DNA of 64,000 bases, taken from the NCBI GenBank assembly GCA_958295495.1, contig OY282352.1, positions 4,472,049-4,536,048 on the forward strand, given 5' to 3'. The number at the start of each line of letters is the position of its first letter. The first letter of the stretch is position 1. Shown here in pieces: positions 8,557 through 16,587 of this stretch. This DNA comes from an uncultured Latescibacterota bacterium. GTDB lineage: Bacteria > Latescibacterota > UBA2968 > UBA8231. Under the pieces are notes generated by a model. The model ran no database searches, was not told the origin of the DNA, and worked only from the letters and a program-made list of their open reading frames with translations. The position numbers were made by a program, and so were the translations under genes.

Positions 8557-9537
8557 TTATCGGGCCGGCCCGAGCTGATAGGCCCGGCCTAGCGGCAGGA
8601 CGAAGGGTTCTTCGCAAGGTCGGAAGGGCACCATGGCGGCGATTTCGTCGAGCCGGGCGAGCACTTCGCCGCTCAAGGGGCCGTTGGCGACCGCGGCGGC
8701 GTTTTCTTCAACCTCCGCCTGCGAGCGGGCCCCCATCAGGGCGCAGGAAACGCGCGAGTCGGAGAGCACGAAGCGCAGGCTCAGTTCGGGCAGAGAGATG
8801 CCGATTTCGCGGGCAAAGTCGTAGAGGGCACAAAACTGCTGCTGGCGCGGCTGGCTCAGCCACAGCACCCCCTTCCGTACTTCTTCCTCGTGGGCCGGGG
8901 AGAGTGCGCCCATTTGCAGCGGCGAGCCAATGACAATGCCCATGTTGTGTTCGTGTGCCGCTGGCAAGGCGCAGTGCGCGGCTTCGCGCCAGAGCAAGCT
9001 GTAGTTGAGGGCCGTAAGCAGGATGTCGAAGCGGCCCGTGCGGATAATAGGCTCGATGTGGTAGGCCGTGGTTGATCCTAGGCCAATGTAATCGACGAGG
9101 CCCTCCTTCTTGAGCGCGTCTAAAACTTCTAACACCGGGCCGTTGTATTCTTCGTCGGTCCACCAATCGTACATCCGCGGCCGGTCTGGCTCGTGGACCA
9201 TCAGGATATCGACGCGGTCGCGCTTGAGGTGCTTGAGGCTTTCCTCCACCGAGTGCCGCAGGCAGGCGGGGTCCTGCGGCAGGAAGGGGGTAAGGCGTCC
9301 CCCGATCTTGGTCGAAAGGTAAAAGGGCGTTTCCGCACCTGCGAGTGCCTTGCCCAAGACCTCTTCGCTGTCGAAATAGGTCGGCGCGGTGTCGATGTAA
9401 TTGACCCCCAATTCGAGGGCGCGGTGTACGGCCTGCTTGCTCTGCTCGAAGGCCGCGCCATGGGACGAGACGAAAAGCCCGCCGAGCGAAAGCTCGCTCA
9501 CGGCTAGGCCCGTGCGGCCGAGGATTCGCTTTTTCAT
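8557..9537 (-). CDS. Aldo/keto reductase
   Basis: This 326-residue NADPH-dependent oxidoreductase of the aldo/keto reductase family, L-fucose/galactose dehydrogenase-like, opens MKKRILGRTGLAVSELSLGG. It has GVNYIDTAPTYFDSEEVLG with the catalytic Asp and Tyr, KHLKRDRVDILMVHEPD around the catalytic His, and SDSRVSCALMGARSQAEVEENAAA for cofactor binding. The frame extends 44 codons further upstream, but ATG 9537 starts exactly at the family N-terminus, so the shorter form was chosen. It lies 22 bases after the SDR gene on the same strand and is likely co-transcribed with it. Sugar or keto-acid substrates would fit the context. Confidence 0.88.
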   Translation of the reverse strand: MKKRILGRTGLAVSELSLGGLFVSSHGAAFEQSKQAVHRALELGVNYIDTAPTYFDSEEVLGKALAGAETPFYLSTKIGGRLTPFLPQDPACLRHSVEESLKHLKRDRVDILMVHEPDRPRMYDWWTDEEYNGPVLEVLDALKKEGLVDYIGLGSTTAYHIEPIIRTGRFDILLTALNYSLLWREAAHCALPAAHEHNMGIVIGSPLQMGALSPAHEEEVRKGVLWLSQPRQQQFCALYDFAREIGISLPELSLRFVLSDSRVSCALMGARSQAEVEENAAAVANGPLSGEVLARLDEIAAMVPFRPCEEPFVLPLGRAYQLGPAR

Positions 9538-9559
9538 AGTATCAATTCCTAGCGATACG

Positions 9560-10345
9560 TCACCACGCGGTCCAGCCGCCGTCCACCGGTACGACGGCCC
9601 CATTGACATAGCCGCTGGCCTTTGAGCACAAGAAGAGCAGGGTCGTAGCCAGTTCTGTGGGCTGACCAAAGCGGCCCTGCGGCGTAAAGCTACGCAGGCG
9701 GGTGCTCATCTTCTCGTCGTCGAGGGCGGTCTCGGTCAATTCGGTGGGGAAATAGCTAGGGGCGATGGCGTTTGCAGTGATGCTGTGTCTGCTCCATTCC
9801 ACCGCCTGCGAGCGCGTCAGCCCCACGAGTCCGTGCTTGCTGACGGTATAGGCGCTCAGGCCGTTGATCACCGAGGCTCCTAATCCGTAGATCGAGGCGA
9901 TATTGACGATGCGGCCGGCTCCAGATTGGCGGAGCAAGGGAAAGCAGGCTTTGGCGAGTAGCCATTGGGCCTTGAGATTGAGATCGACGACCCCGGCAAA
10001 GTCCTGCTCGGCCATATCCTCGAGGCGGACGCGGGTAGCTGTGCCGGCATTGGCGACCAAGATATCGCAGCCGCCGAGTCGCCCGTGCGCCTGCTTGGGC
10101 AGGGCGGCGATGGCGGCGTTGTCGCTGAGGTCGGCTGCTTGTGCGTGGATAGTGCCGGCGCGATCTTGCAATTCGTTGGTCAGTGCTTCAAGGCGCTCTT
10201 GGCGGCGGGCGACGGCGAGGACGTCAGCACCGGCCGCGACGAGGACGCGGGCCATTTCGGCTCCTAAGCCGCTGGAGGCACCCGTGACGATGGCTTTGCG
10301 GCCCTCGCAGCCAAAGAGGGTGTGCAGATAGTCTTTACTGTCCAT
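9560..10345 (-). CDS. Short-chain dehydrogenase/reductase (FabG-like)
   Basis: This is a classical SDR of 261 residues. The cofactor motif TGASSGLGAEMA lies near residue 22 and NAG in VANAGTATRV near residue 95. The catalytic Ser is in NIASIYGLGAS, and the YTVSKHG motif gives the active-site Tyr and Lys. The C-terminal VNGAVVPVDGGWTAW is typical. It resembles gluconate 5-dehydrogenase and 2-keto-3-deoxy-gluconate dehydrogenase types. Placed with an aldo/keto reductase and an HpaI-type aldolase, a role in sugar-acid catabolism is plausible, but this is inference. Confidence 0.87.
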   Translation of the reverse strand: MDSKDYLHTLFGCEGRKAIVTGASSGLGAEMARVLVAAGADVLAVARRQERLEALTNELQDRAGTIHAQAADLSDNAAIAALPKQAHGRLGGCDILVANAGTATRVRLEDMAEQDFAGVVDLNLKAQWLLAKACFPLLRQSGAGRIVNIASIYGLGASVINGLSAYTVSKHGLVGLTRSQAVEWSRHSITANAIAPSYFPTELTETALDDEKMSTRLRSFTPQGRFGQPTELATTLLFLCSKASGYVNGAVVPVDGGWTAW

Positions 10346-10483
10346 GGTTTTAAGGTAAAGGATGCGTCTGGAGCGGCCAAGCGGACCAACGCGCTAGCGG
10401 CTGGAATCGGGCGGCTTGCCAGCGCATGGGCCGCCACCTAGAATTACGTCCAACCCTTTCCCGCGCACAGGAGGTAGTAGGCG

Positions 10484-12460
10484 ATGACAGCAAATAGTAT
10501 GACCAAAATTGAAGCGACCGAAGTTGCGGCCCCGCCGGCGTGGGCCTTGATGGAGCGGAATTTGATCGCGCTAATGGAGGAGTCGGGCCGTATGTTCGCC
10601 CGGCGCTACTTTGAGCGCGGCGGCGGCACCTTGCTGGCCGAGGATGTGGATGATCTCTACGAACAGATGTACAACTTTGGCCTGTTCTACGCGATTGGCG
10701 CGGCCGACGATTTGCTCGACCTCCACTTCCGCCACTGGAACGCCGTCACCCGCATCAGCGACGATCGCATCAATCACCGCACGCGCTACAACGACCATGT
10801 GAAGGTCTTCCGCCCGTCCATCCACAATGAGTTCTGGAACCTCGACCAAGCCATGGAGTGGCACCACTTGGGCGAGGGCAATATGGCCTTTTACGACTTT
10901 GGGGTGGCCGACCCTACGATATCGGAAAATGTGCGGCGGGCGCGGAGCTTTGCGGCCATGTTCATCGGCGAGGATCCCCAAGCCCCCAACTGGGACCCCG
11001 AATACCGCATCCTGCGCTCGCCCTTCCATTCGAGCCAAGGACCCAAGCTCCACGCCGACGCAGAATACGCCAATACCATGCTGCTGGCCGGGCGCGGCTT
11101 GGGCGGCCAGGCCAACTACTACGGAGTGCGCGCCAGTCTGTATCCCATCGTCAAAAATCTGGAGACCCGCTGGTTTGAGAATCCGGCCCGACGCCAGCAG
11201 ATCGTCGAGTTGTTCGACCGGCTCGTCCTGCAGTGCGACACGCCCAACAGCTTGGCAGTTACTGCGCTGGTGACCAATGCCTATCTGTACACCGGCGACA
11301 ACCAGTACAAACAGTGGGTTCTCGACTACGCGGAGGCGTGGATGGAGCGCACCGAGAAAAACGGTGGTATCTGCCCGGACAACGTCGATGCCAAAGGCGT
11401 CATTGGCGGGGGACGCGAGGGCGTGTGGTGGGGCGGCCAGTACGGCTGGAATCACTACCAGGGCTACAACATCATGTTCCACGGCATCAACATCGCGGTC
11501 GAATGCGCCCAACTGCTCACCGGCGACAGCGGCTATCTCGACTTTTTGCGCTCGCAAATCAAGCTGCAAGTCGATAACGGCCGGAAGCGGGAGGATGGGC
11601 AATTCCTCGTGCCGGTGCGCTATGGGCCGGAGGGCTGGGACTGGAATCCAGCGCCGGGGCTGCACGTAAGCGATGGCATTGAGATGCGCGGCTACTGGCT
11701 GGAACCCACTCCGCTGCGGGGCCAGGACATCATGCACCTGTACCACGCCTCCATGGCCCGGCAGGACTACGAACTCATCACCTCGGTGCGCGACGGCGAC
11801 GTGGAGCGCGACTGGAACGACGTGGGCACGGCCTTGGGCGAGAAAAACTGGGGCAATACCGAATTCGCCCGCTTCCAGTACTACGACGGCAAGAACCCGG
11901 GCTGGCCGGAGCAAATCTTGCGGGCGGAGTATCAGCAGGCCCTAGAGACCTACGAGGCTATGCGCGCCGACGAGCGCAGTCCCTTGGAGATCATCGCCAC
12001 CAATCGACTCCCGTCGCAGCCGGTGTTGACCAAGGGGCTGACCCAAGTGGTGCTGGGGGCGCCGCAGTCGGTCTATAACGGCGGCTTGCTGCGCGCTACT
12101 GTGCGCTACTTCGACGCCGACCGCCGGCGTCCAGGGCTGCCTTTAGACGTGGCTGCCTTGGTGGATGAACTGGGACCGGCCGGGGTCGGCATCCAGCTCG
12201 TCAACACGTCGCGGCACGAGACGCGCCGCCTCATTGTACAGGCCGGTGCCTTTGGCGAGCACCGCTTCACCCAGCTCAAATATCGCACCGCAGGGAAGGA
12301 TGGCGAGCTCGTGGCCGCTGTAGAAGGGAAGTACTTCTCGGTGGAACTGCCGCCGTCAACGGCGATTCGCGTCGGAGCGGGGCTGGACCGCTTCTGCAAT
12401 GTGCCGAGCTATGCCTTCCCGTGGCACGGCGACAAGATTCCCGTGCCGTTTCCGGGGTGA
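10484..12460 (+). CDS. Large uncharacterised protein, (alpha/alpha)-barrel glycosidase-like
   Basis: The product is 658 residues with no signal peptide. I do not recognise a named family with certainty. Repeated helical segments rich in Trp, His and Tyr, such as HHLGEGNMAFYDFGVADPT, NSLAVTALVTNAYLYTGD and YGWNHYQGYNIMFHGINI, look like six-hairpin or (alpha/alpha)6-barrel glycosidases and lyases. The last 130 residues look beta-rich (QLVNTSRHETRRLIVQAGAFGEH), like the C-terminal sandwich of such enzymes. The ribosome-binding site GGAGG lies upstream of ATG 10484. The gene lies between sugar-type oxidoreductases and a PhyH dioxygenase. A polysaccharide- or uronide-processing role is a guess. 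Confidence 0.6.
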   Translation: MTANSMTKIEATEVAAPPAWALMERNLIALMEESGRMFARRYFERGGGTLLAEDVDDLYEQMYNFGLFYAIGAADDLLDLHFRHWNAVTRISDDRINHRTRYNDHVKVFRPSIHNEFWNLDQAMEWHHLGEGNMAFYDFGVADPTISENVRRARSFAAMFIGEDPQAPNWDPEYRILRSPFHSSQGPKLHADAEYANTMLLAGRGLGGQANYYGVRASLYPIVKNLETRWFENPARRQQIVELFDRLVLQCDTPNSLAVTALVTNAYLYTGDNQYKQWVLDYAEAWMERTEKNGGICPDNVDAKGVIGGGREGVWWGGQYGWNHYQGYNIMFHGINIAVECAQLLTGDSGYLDFLRSQIKLQVDNGRKREDGQFLVPVRYGPEGWDWNPAPGLHVSDGIEMRGYWLEPTPLRGQDIMHLYHASMARQDYELITSVRDGDVERDWNDVGTALGEKNWGNTEFARFQYYDGKNPGWPEQILRAEYQQALETYEAMRADERSPLEIIATNRLPSQPVLTKGLTQVVLGAPQSVYNGGLLRATVRYFDADRRRPGLPLDVAALVDELGPAGVGIQLVNTSRHETRRLIVQAGAFGEHRFTQLKYRTAGKDGELVAAVEGKYFSVELPPSTAIRVGAGLDRFCNVPSYAFPWHGDKIPVPFPG

Positions 12461-12489
12461 CCACTCTCAAGCCATGAAAGGAGCCTCAG

Positions 12490-12804
12490 ATGAACTCGGG
12501 CGTATTTATCTTCCTCGTCATGCTGCTCTCGGCCCTGCCGCTCTATGTCATCGCCTATCTGATCGGGGTTAAGAAACGCGTCGGCCTGATCTCCGGTCTC
12601 AACCCGGACCGGGTCGCCGATAAGGACGGGTTGGCCCGCTGGGTGGGGCTGATGCTCTTTCTTATGGGAGGGGTGACCTTCCTGATGGGCTTGGGAATAT
12701 ACCTGTTTGTAGGCAAGACCCTGACCATCGCGCTCGTCGGTGTCGCGCTGCTCTCGGCCCTGAGCATCGCCCTCGTCGTTGGCATCCAGAGATACGTCGC
12801 CTAA
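12490..12804 (+). CDS. Small membrane protein, DUF3784-like
   Basis: The product has 104 residues and three predicted membrane segments: residues about 4-24, 55-75 and 80-100. The loop after the first, KKRVGLISGLNPDRVADKDGLARWVG, resembles the DUF3784 family, whose members share a GYNTM/GLNP-type loop. The function is unknown. It follows the 658-residue gene after 29 bases with a good AAAGGAG ribosome-binding site and precedes the PhyH gene by 11 bases, so the three are probably one transcript. Confidence 0.6.
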   Translation: MNSGVFIFLVMLLSALPLYVIAYLIGVKKRVGLISGLNPDRVADKDGLARWVGLMLFLMGGVTFLMGLGIYLFVGKTLTIALVGVALLSALSIALVVGIQRYVA

Positions 12805-12815
12805 AGGAACCCATC

Positions 12816-13646
12816 ATGCAGGGGCAAAAACTAAACGACGCAGTATTCAACGCGCTCGCCACACGCGGCTTTGTCATCGTCCACAACTACCTCCCCGAAG
12901 CCCAACGCGCCGCCATGGCCGCCGCCCTTCGCCGCATCCTCAAACCTTGGGACGAAGTTGCGGACGATCCGCCCGCCGAGCGCATTGACTCCTGCTATTT
13001 CCCCTATCCCGAACAAGGCCTCAACCGCGCCATCGTCGATCGCGAAGCCATCGCCTTTGCTCGACGCTGGCTCGGCACCGACCAAATCCACTACCGGCCC
13101 GGATTGGGTCTGGTCACCTATCCGGGCCGCCAAGGTAGGCCGTTCCACATCGACAATGGCAACAACTCGCTGCTGCCGCCCACCACATCCGACCGTCGCC
13201 ACAGCCAGCTCAACTTCTGGTTCTGCCTCGAAGACGTCGCAGAGGATCAGGCCCCGACTCTCTTCGTGGCCGACGGCGACGGCCAGCACCAAGACCCGGC
13301 CAAAGCCGAGCCAATGGTCGCCCCTCGCGGCTCGGTAGCCATTTTCCACAACTACTCTTGGCACGCCGCCAGCGACTATCGGCGCACCGATGGCCAGCGC
13401 TATATCTGGAAATTCGCCTATGGTCGCGCCGACCACTATTGGGAAGGCGTCGCGCACTACACCCATGTAGGGCGCGACCCGCACTTTTGCGAGTTTATCG
13501 CCGGCCTCACCGCCGCCGATCGCCAGCTCTTTCGCTTTCCTCCGCCCGACCACCCCTACTACACCCGCCAGACGCTCGCCGCCTTGGAAGCGCAGTATCC
13601 CGGCTGGAACGCTCGCGGCGAATACCGGCCTCGCGATGGCGAATAA
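12816..13646 (+). CDS. Phytanoyl-CoA dioxygenase (PhyH) family protein
   Basis: This 276-residue non-haem Fe(II)/2-oxoglutarate-dependent oxygenase belongs to the PhyH superfamily. The facial triad is visible: His111-x-Asp113 in GRPFHIDNG and a distal His near residue 182 in NYSWHAASD. It is followed by Arg194 in TDGQRYIWK, which would bind 2-oxoglutarate. The N-terminal helix-strand segment (RGFVIVHNYLPEAQRAAM) is typical. Such enzymes hydroxylate small metabolites or natural products. The substrate is unknown. It is last in the 10.5-13.6 kb gene group. Confidence 0.82.
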   Translation: MQGQKLNDAVFNALATRGFVIVHNYLPEAQRAAMAAALRRILKPWDEVADDPPAERIDSCYFPYPEQGLNRAIVDREAIAFARRWLGTDQIHYRPGLGLVTYPGRQGRPFHIDNGNNSLLPPTTSDRRHSQLNFWFCLEDVAEDQAPTLFVADGDGQHQDPAKAEPMVAPRGSVAIFHNYSWHAASDYRRTDGQRYIWKFAYGRADHYWEGVAHYTHVGRDPHFCEFIAGLTAADRQLFRFPPPDHPYYTRQTLAALEAQYPGWNARGEYRPRDGE

Positions 13647-13692
13647 CGCTTCGCCGCTATTGCGGAGCCAAAGCTGCTAAAGGAGAAAACGC

Positions 13693-14745
13693 ATGGCCAT
13701 CACAAAAATGAGGTTTAGGCAATTTACAGCTTTTGAAGAGCTCGATTTCATTGCTTATCCAGGCATCAATGTGCTCGTAGGTGCCAACGGAACCGGTAAG
13801 ACCCATCTTATGAAAGTCGCCTACGCGGCGTGCGATATTAGCAAGACAAAAATAGATTTCGCGGAAAAGCTCGTTCGCGTATTCATGCCATCTTTTCAAC
13901 ACCTCGGTCGGCTCGTCAGACGACAGCAAACGAGTTCACATGATGAGGAGGGATTGCAGGATCCTATCGAATGTCATGTTGAGGTTCGGCGCGATGATAC
14001 CTTGTCGATCGACGCTTTTTTCTTCAACTATGAAATGAGTTCCGGCGATGCTGAGGTCCTCTATGCAAAAGAATGGTGCGATCGTCCTGTCGAAAGTGTC
14101 TATATCCCGGTGAAGGAAATGCTCGCGAATGCGCCCGGTTTTCGCTCTCTGTATGCACAGCGCGAAATTCACTTTGAGGAGATTTACGCCGATATTCTCG
14201 ATCGCGCCTACCTGCCCCCCCTGCGCGATCCGATGGACCGTGATTACAGATTGCTCGTGGATTTACGACAGATAATCGGCGGGGAAGTTACGACTAGAGG
14301 TGAAGAGTTTTTCCTCATTAGCGAGCAAGGAAGCTTAGAGTTTACGCTCCTCGCTGAGGGGATGCGCAAGCTCGGACTTCTGTGGCGACTGATCCGGAAC
14401 GGAGCGATGTCCAAAGGTTCTATCCTTTTTTGGGATGAGCCTGAAACAAACCTCAATCCCAAGCTCTTTGGGCCACTTGTCGAAATTCTTCTCGAATTAC
14501 AGCGCATGGGTGTACAAATTTTTATCGCCACCCACGACTACGTGATTCTCAAGGAGCTAGATTTGCGGATGAATTCTCAGGACCAAATCGCTTTCCACTC
14601 TCTCTATCGCCATCCGGAAAACGATCAGATCCATTTACATACAACGGAAGCCTATCTGGCTATCCATCCGAACGCGATCGCCCAAGCCTTCGATAGCTTG
14701 TACGATCGCGAGATTGAGCGCAGTATGAGGGGTGAGGATCAATGA
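13693..14745 (+). CDS. AAA family ATPase (AAA_15/AAA_21, OLD-like), candidate defence component
   Basis: This 350-residue ABC-type ATPase of the OLD/RecF-like group has Walker A GANGTGKT (residues 30-37) and a signature-like FTLLAEGMRKLGLL segment at 217-230. Walker B ILFWDEPETNLNPKLF spans about 244-259, with a switch His in ATHDY at 280-284. There is no TOPRIM domain, unlike full OLD proteins. The strong AAAGGAG ribosome-binding site fixes ATG 13693. It overlaps the next gene by ATGA, so the two are translationally coupled. Base use is visibly more AT-rich and codon choice differs from the neighbours, which suggests transfer. In analogous two-gene systems (Septu, PARIS) the ATPase senses infection and controls a nuclease. 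That role here is inference. Confidence 0.8.
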   Translation: MAITKMRFRQFTAFEELDFIAYPGINVLVGANGTGKTHLMKVAYAACDISKTKIDFAEKLVRVFMPSFQHLGRLVRRQQTSSHDEEGLQDPIECHVEVRRDDTLSIDAFFFNYEMSSGDAEVLYAKEWCDRPVESVYIPVKEMLANAPGFRSLYAQREIHFEEIYADILDRAYLPPLRDPMDRDYRLLVDLRQIIGGEVTTRGEEFFLISEQGSLEFTLLAEGMRKLGLLWRLIRNGAMSKGSILFWDEPETNLNPKLFGPLVEILLELQRMGVQIFIATHDYVILKELDLRMNSQDQIAFHSLYRHPENDQIHLHTTEAYLAIHPNAIAQAFDSLYDREIERSMRGEDQ

Positions 14746-15263
14746 CGATTCTAACGGAAGGCAATCTCCAGATCACATTTCCTGACGACGCGAATGTCAT
14801 GAAATTCGATGATGACAAGTCGCATGGGTTATCCCACTGCATGAAGGCTGTGGACTTTATCGTTGAGCTCGAAGATCGGGTGTATTTCATCGAAATCAAG
14901 GATTTCGAGCATCCTCGTGCGCCAAGTAAGAATCGTAAAGTGCCCATTAAAAAGTTCCAAAGCGGGGACTTGGACAACGAGTTGGTCTCCGAGTTGGTCT
15001 ATAAATTTCGCGATTCCTTCCTCTACGAGTGGGCATGCAAGAAGGTCGATAAACCAATTGACTACTGGATTCTTATTGCTAGCCAAGCACTGACTAAAGC
15101 GCATCTAGGCCCTAGAATCGACGCTGTTAAGCCCAGGCTTCCGCTGTCTCAATATTCAGAGAAGCAGTGGAAACGGCAAATCGTTGCGAAGTGTGGCGTT
15201 TTCAATATCTGCACTTGGAACAAGTACTTCCCTAATTATCCTGTAAAGAAGATTGGACAGTGA
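14742..15263 (+). CDS. Putative PD-(D/E)XK-fold nuclease, partner of the AAA ATPase
   Basis: This 173-residue protein of unrecognised family contains a spaced acidic motif that fits the PD-(D/E)XK nuclease core. Asp38 is in KAVDFIVEL, and Glu51-x-Lys53 is in VYFIEIKDF, thirteen residues later, on two consecutive predicted beta strands. A helix (ELVSELVYKFRDSFLYEWA) and another strand (DYWILIAS) follow, as expected for the fold. ATG 14742 lies inside the ATPase gene's last codons (ATGA overlap of 4 bases), so the two products are probably made together. A nucleic-acid cleaving effector is inferred. The family assignment rests on motif spacing only. Confidence 0.55.
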   Translation: MTILTEGNLQITFPDDANVMKFDDDKSHGLSHCMKAVDFIVELEDRVYFIEIKDFEHPRAPSKNRKVPIKKFQSGDLDNELVSELVYKFRDSFLYEWACKKVDKPIDYWILIASQALTKAHLGPRIDAVKPRLPLSQYSEKQWKRQIVAKCGVFNICTWNKYFPNYPVKKIGQ

Positions 15264-15317
15264 ACGATCGGGATGTATCGAACCCGACACCGAAGGGACG
15301 AGGAAGCCTACGCCGGA

Positions 15318-15461
15318 TTAGGGCAGCCCTACTTCGCGGCAGAAAGTCAAAAACAGCAGAACGCGCGTGTTGGCAATGGCGTTGCCAAAATCCTTTGCGC
15401 CGAGGTGTACCTGATAGAACCTTCCGTGCCGTTCCCGCTTTAGCGCGTATCTGTTCCCGCC
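15318..15461 (-). pseudogene. C-terminal remnant of an unidentified gene
   Basis: On the minus strand, an uninterrupted stretch of about 48 codons ends at a stop at 15318-15320. It reads like a conserved protein end (RFYQVHLGAKDFGNAIANTR then FCREVGLP). There is no start codon, and a stop lies just upstream near 15462, so only the tail survives. I do not recognise the family with certainty. It lies in the gap between the nuclease-like gene and the broken DUF4143 ATPase. Confidence 0.4.
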
Positions 15462-15503
15462 GATTCACTGAGGTATGGCTGATTGAGGTGCATACCGCAT
15501 GGC

Positions 15504-16222
15504 TCAACTCGATCGCGCCAGTAGCTGGACGATGGCGGGCAGGGTCACAGCTCGGATGTCCTTTGCCAGCGGGAAACTTTCGTTGCCAGCGTGAACGACT
15601 AACTTCCGGTTGGGTCGCAGGTCTTGGCAGGCTAGGTGGAACCCCTTGGAGACCTTGGGGGCCGAGCTGCATTTGATCTCTATCGCCCAGATTTCGCCAG
15701 CGCCGAGATGGACCACTAGGTCAACTTCCGCGCCGCCCGACGTGCGGTAGTAGCCGCATGACGCACGTCTCGGCAGTGCGCCGGCAATGTTCTCGATGAC
15801 GTAGCCTTCCCAACTGCCGCCTATGACGGGATGCCCGAACAGTTCGTCGAGCGTCTCGATGCCGAGCAGTGCATGGCAGATGCCGCTATCTCTGACATAT
15901 ACCTTGGGTGCCTTGACGAGTCGCCTCCCCACGTTGCTGGTCCAAGGCGGAAGGCGGCGGACCAGTAGGAGGTCGGCCCCGGTGCGCGATGTACCTCGTC
16001 GAGAATGAGCAGATGGTTGGCGTTTTCGTCGCAGTATTGCTCGATATCGGCGATCTTGGCCAGATCACTGGGCCGCTCGAGGTCCAAGTAGAGGGCATCG
16101 CGCTCGTCGGCGACTTCCCGCGCGAGGGTCGTCTTGCCGACCTGACGCGGCCCGATCAAGACCACCGCCGGGTTTTTGTCCAGCAGTTGGTTCAGGACCG
16201 GCTTGATGTTGCGGGCTATCAT
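15504..16222 (-). pseudogene. DUF4143-type AAA ATPase with internal deletion and frameshift
   Basis: The N-terminal 85 codons (16222 down to about 15980) encode a P-loop ATPase start: LIGPRQVGKTTLAREVAD (Walker A) and NHLLILDEVHRAPG (Walker B). The next bases, read in another frame, give DLLLVRRLPPWTSNVGRRLV and then the C-terminal DUF4143 domain (KVYVRDSGICHALLGIETLD, GGAEVDLVVHLGAGEIWAIE) to the stop at 15504. An intact family member has roughly 150 more residues between these parts. A deletion around 15978 has therefore fused the halves out of frame. Intact members are P-loop proteins of unclear function, often mobile or toxin-antitoxin-associated. Confidence 0.8.
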
Positions 16223-16259
16223 CTATGCAAATGTAACTCAAGATGTTTCATTTGCATAG
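16223..16259. promoter_or_regulatory. Perfect 11-bp palindrome upstream of the DUF4143 gene
   Basis: The arms CTATGCAAATG (16223-16233) and CATTTGCATAG (16249-16259) are perfect inverted repeats separated by 15 bases. The inner edge abuts the start codon of the minus-strand ATPase pseudogene (16222). The position fits an operator for autoregulation or a leader hairpin. Confidence 0.5.
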
Positions 16260-16309
16260 TTATAGTGGCCAAAGTATGGGGAAGTAGCGGCAGCGGGCTT
16301 ATTTTTTGC

Positions 16310-16522
16310 CTAGTGCCTAGGACGGAACGCCGGTTCTGCCAGAATATCCTCGCGATCGGCCAACGCATCCCAGTTCAGATAAGCCGGCGACGACTCGTTT
16401 TGGCCGCGGTCCAGTAGAGATAGGGCGAGGGTTGTTTTGCCAACTTGGCGTGGCCCGCCGATGAATACCATCCTGTCCACAATATCCGCTTCAATAGTAT
16501 CTTTGATATAGCGCGGCTCCAT
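16310..16522 (-). pseudogene. N-terminal fragment of a second DUF4143-type ATPase
   Basis: Only 70 codons remain. They show the family's N-terminus (MEPRYIKDTIEADI), Walker A as FIGGPRQVGKTTLALSL and the following YLNWDALADREDIL. The frame then stops, so Walker B and the DUF4143 domain are missing. It lies 50 bases beyond the palindrome and on the same strand as the first broken ATPase. It is a different paralogue, since the P-loop context differs. Confidence 0.7.
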
Positions 16523-16587
16523 CCCTGCCGACTTTCTCGAGCAGGCTGCTATCTGCTGCTACATACCCCTTTGGAGGAGAATTTTCC

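Noticed and set aside
10571..11914. 447-codon open frame on the minus strand
   Set aside because: It lies wholly opposite the 658-residue gene, has valine/histidine-rich shadow composition and no motif. The GC-rich third-position pattern explains it.
12831..13553. 240-codon minus-strand frame opposite the PhyH gene
   Set aside because: Composition is that of a complementary shadow, and the PhyH gene carries clear catalytic motifs.
15260..15676. 138-codon plus-strand frame after the nuclease-like gene
   Set aside because: It overlaps minus-strand remnants of recognisable genes and has low-complexity Arg-rich composition with no domain.
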